Below, in pieces: positions 53,349 to 54,515 of a DNA stretch of 54,515 bases. The stretch is from Chara braunii. Taxonomy: Eukaryota > Streptophyta > Charophyceae > Charales > Characeae. A program made the translations under genes and the position numbers. Under the pieces are notes generated by a model. The model had not been told where the DNA came from. It was given only the letters and a program-made list of their open reading frames with translations, and did no database searches. The stretch lies in assembly GCA_003427395.1 (NCBI GenBank), contig BFEA01000530.1:626870-681384 (forward strand), read 5' to 3'. How positions within the stretch are numbered: the stretch's first letter is position 1; each line of letters starts with the position of its first letter.

Positions 53349-53438
53349 CTGTAGTATCACGATCATCAGCACTATTATCCTCATAGCTATCATCTGTTGT
53401 ATCACGATCATCAACACTATCATCCTCACAGCTATCAT
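53349..53438. repeat. 45-bp tandem repeat, two copies
   Basis: Units start at 53349 and 53394 (CTGT.GTATCACGATCATCA). On the minus strand they encode a 15-residue Asp-rich unit such as DDRDTTDDSYEDNSA, but no long frame contains it. Confidence 0.8.
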
Positions 53439-53619
53439 CTGTAGGCGAAGTTGATCGCCACCACTATCTTTAGGCTACTGTTTCACTCAAATAGTCATCT
53501 ATAACATTTCCATCATCATCACTACCATCCTCAATATTAATATCATCTGAAAACCTTTTAGTCTCAGGGTACTGTTTTCGGCTACCCAATTATCCAATAG
53601 TCATTAATATTTACATCCT

Positions 53620-53723
53620 GATTAGCTATATCTTGATTACCTACATCTAGATTACCTATATCTTGATTACCTATATCCCAATTACCTACTTCTTGATTAC
53701 TTATTTCTTGATTACTATTATTT
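53620..53723. repeat. 15-bp tandem repeat (about seven copies)
   Basis: GATTACCTATATCTT-type units start every 15 bases from 53620. On the minus strand one frame reads as pentapeptides of the form N-Q-[DE]-[IV]-[GSA] over about six units and stays open for about 70 codons (roughly 53800-53584). Confidence 0.8.
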
Positions 53724-53897
53724 GTAGAAGTAATTTCAGACATAACGTTTTCATGTTGGGATTGTTTAGTAATTTCACCACTAGGTTTTGCCCTGCCTGT
53801 TCCCCCTGATTGGGGTAAGGTGAATTTTCTTTATTTTGTTTTTTCAAGAGTTTTTTTCCCTAATTGGGGATTTTGAACATTGAATTTTGCAAACGCT

Positions 53898-54515
53898 TGT
53901 GATACGCAACCTCACGCCCCCTCAAAGCTTCCCGTACTGGGTCGCCGATCAGAGTTCTAGGAGGGGCGTGGCCGAGGTCTTTTGGTCGTAGCGGTTAAGT
54001 CTCCCGGACGGAACGGGAGGCTCTCGTTTCGTGCCAGAGGTTACCCCGGAGTCGAACTGCCGTCGCGAAGTCCCGTGGGGGTCGGATCACTCTGAAAAAA
54101 TAAAATCAGACGGGTTTCCGCAAAAACGAATTGCCGTCGTGCATCAGGATGGAAAAAGGCATCAAGGGGAGAGGGCCATAGCGGCGGAAGACAGAAACTC
54201 CGGCCGTCATTGGTTTGGGGGATAGGTGGTGGGTTCGAAGCCTTACGGCGTCATCGTCGGCCACACGAAGTGACCGGACCATCGGGTTTTTGCTGTAGAG
54301 GTGGTTGGTTCGAGCCCTTCAAGCCTCGGCGTAGGACTCGCAAAGTCCGGGCGGAAGTTTCCGAGAGGGTGAAACGGCGGGAGGACTCGCCGACATCTTT
54401 GAAATTGCGCGGGCAACGCTCCCGCATTACGGGAGAGCTCGGGGAAACGTGTCGCTCCCTCGTAACCCAGGACCAAGCGTCGCCAAGAACACGAGTCCCC
54501 CTGGCGACACCAGTG
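53898..54515 (+). repeat. LTR-terminus-like repeat, copy C, running off the window
   Basis: TGTGATACG then CAACCTCACGCC (53907-53918), as at 14916 and 40848, followed by a GGGGCGTGGCCGAGGTC stretch and a GC-rich body. Two GGTTCGANNCC B-box-like strings lie at 54232-54242 and 54307-54317 without matching A boxes. No coding frame is credible. Confidence 0.45.

Noticed and set aside
53990-54060. tRNA gene suggested by TAGCGGTTAAGTC and a following stem
   Set aside because: No acceptor stem, T-arm or correctly spaced B box could be found.

Overview
The window reads as repeat-rich nuclear DNA from a streptophyte (a land plant or a charophyte alga, with Chara a plausible guess). The pointers are a plant-type zinc-knuckle/SHAQKYF MYB gene with GT-AG introns, a plant-style Ty3/gypsy element with a tRNA-Asp primer site, an L1-like LINE, a possible tRNA-derived SINE, small foldback elements, and long GA, GT and T tracts. 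It is a draft assembly: there are two N gaps, scattered Ns, and three copies of a sequencing-library adaptor.

Layout. 1-901 and 12288-13188 are two copies of a ~0.9-kb repeat. Between them lies a decayed Ty3/gypsy retrotransposon in + orientation: TATA box 3146-3153, primer-binding site 3426-3444, Gag 3628-4644, zinc knuckle and protease to 6451, RT-RNase H to 8565, integrase to 9753, and a possible polypurine tract at 9765-9785. It carries two in-frame stops, a 25-bp duplication, further frame changes, and a lost catalytic residue in RT. One frame change sits on a perfectly phased T_TTT_TTA heptamer.

16230-33166 is the region around the only gene that looks intact, a plant MYB repressor-type transcription factor. 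Its exons are 28283-28538, 31162-31370 and 31826-33166 (about 601 residues). A 3,944-base block holding exon 1 and most of intron 1 appears twice (16951-20894 and 26977-30920). Nextera mate-pair junction adaptors at 16913-16950, 20895-20932 and 26941-26976 bound these blocks, so the duplication is almost certainly an assembly artefact and there is one gene, not two.

33167-42178 is non-coding: a 124-N gap, a higher-order minisatellite (35425-36000), segmental duplications (37.6-39.6 kb, 40.0-40.7 kb, 41.3-41.8 kb) and GA tracts. 42179-43895 (minus) is a broken trihelix/Myb-SANT-like gene, with an unidentified ORF (44119-44499) diverging from it. 44.5-50.3 kb is mostly AT-rich repeat debris with a 171-nt foldback at 45746-45916. 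50.3-52.3 kb is a retroposon cluster: a GC-ended foldback, a SINE-like unit with a poly(A) tail, and a minus-strand LINE that keeps endonuclease remnants but has no reverse transcriptase; the last two meet tail to tail. The final 0.6 kb begins with a terminus-like motif that also occurs at 14916 and 40848.

No CRISPR array, rRNA gene, convincing tRNA gene or operon is present. Nothing here is a clearly new system. The items most worth following up are the frame organisation of the Ty3 element, the MYB gene's long His/Pro/Ser-rich tail, and the adaptor-bounded misassembly.
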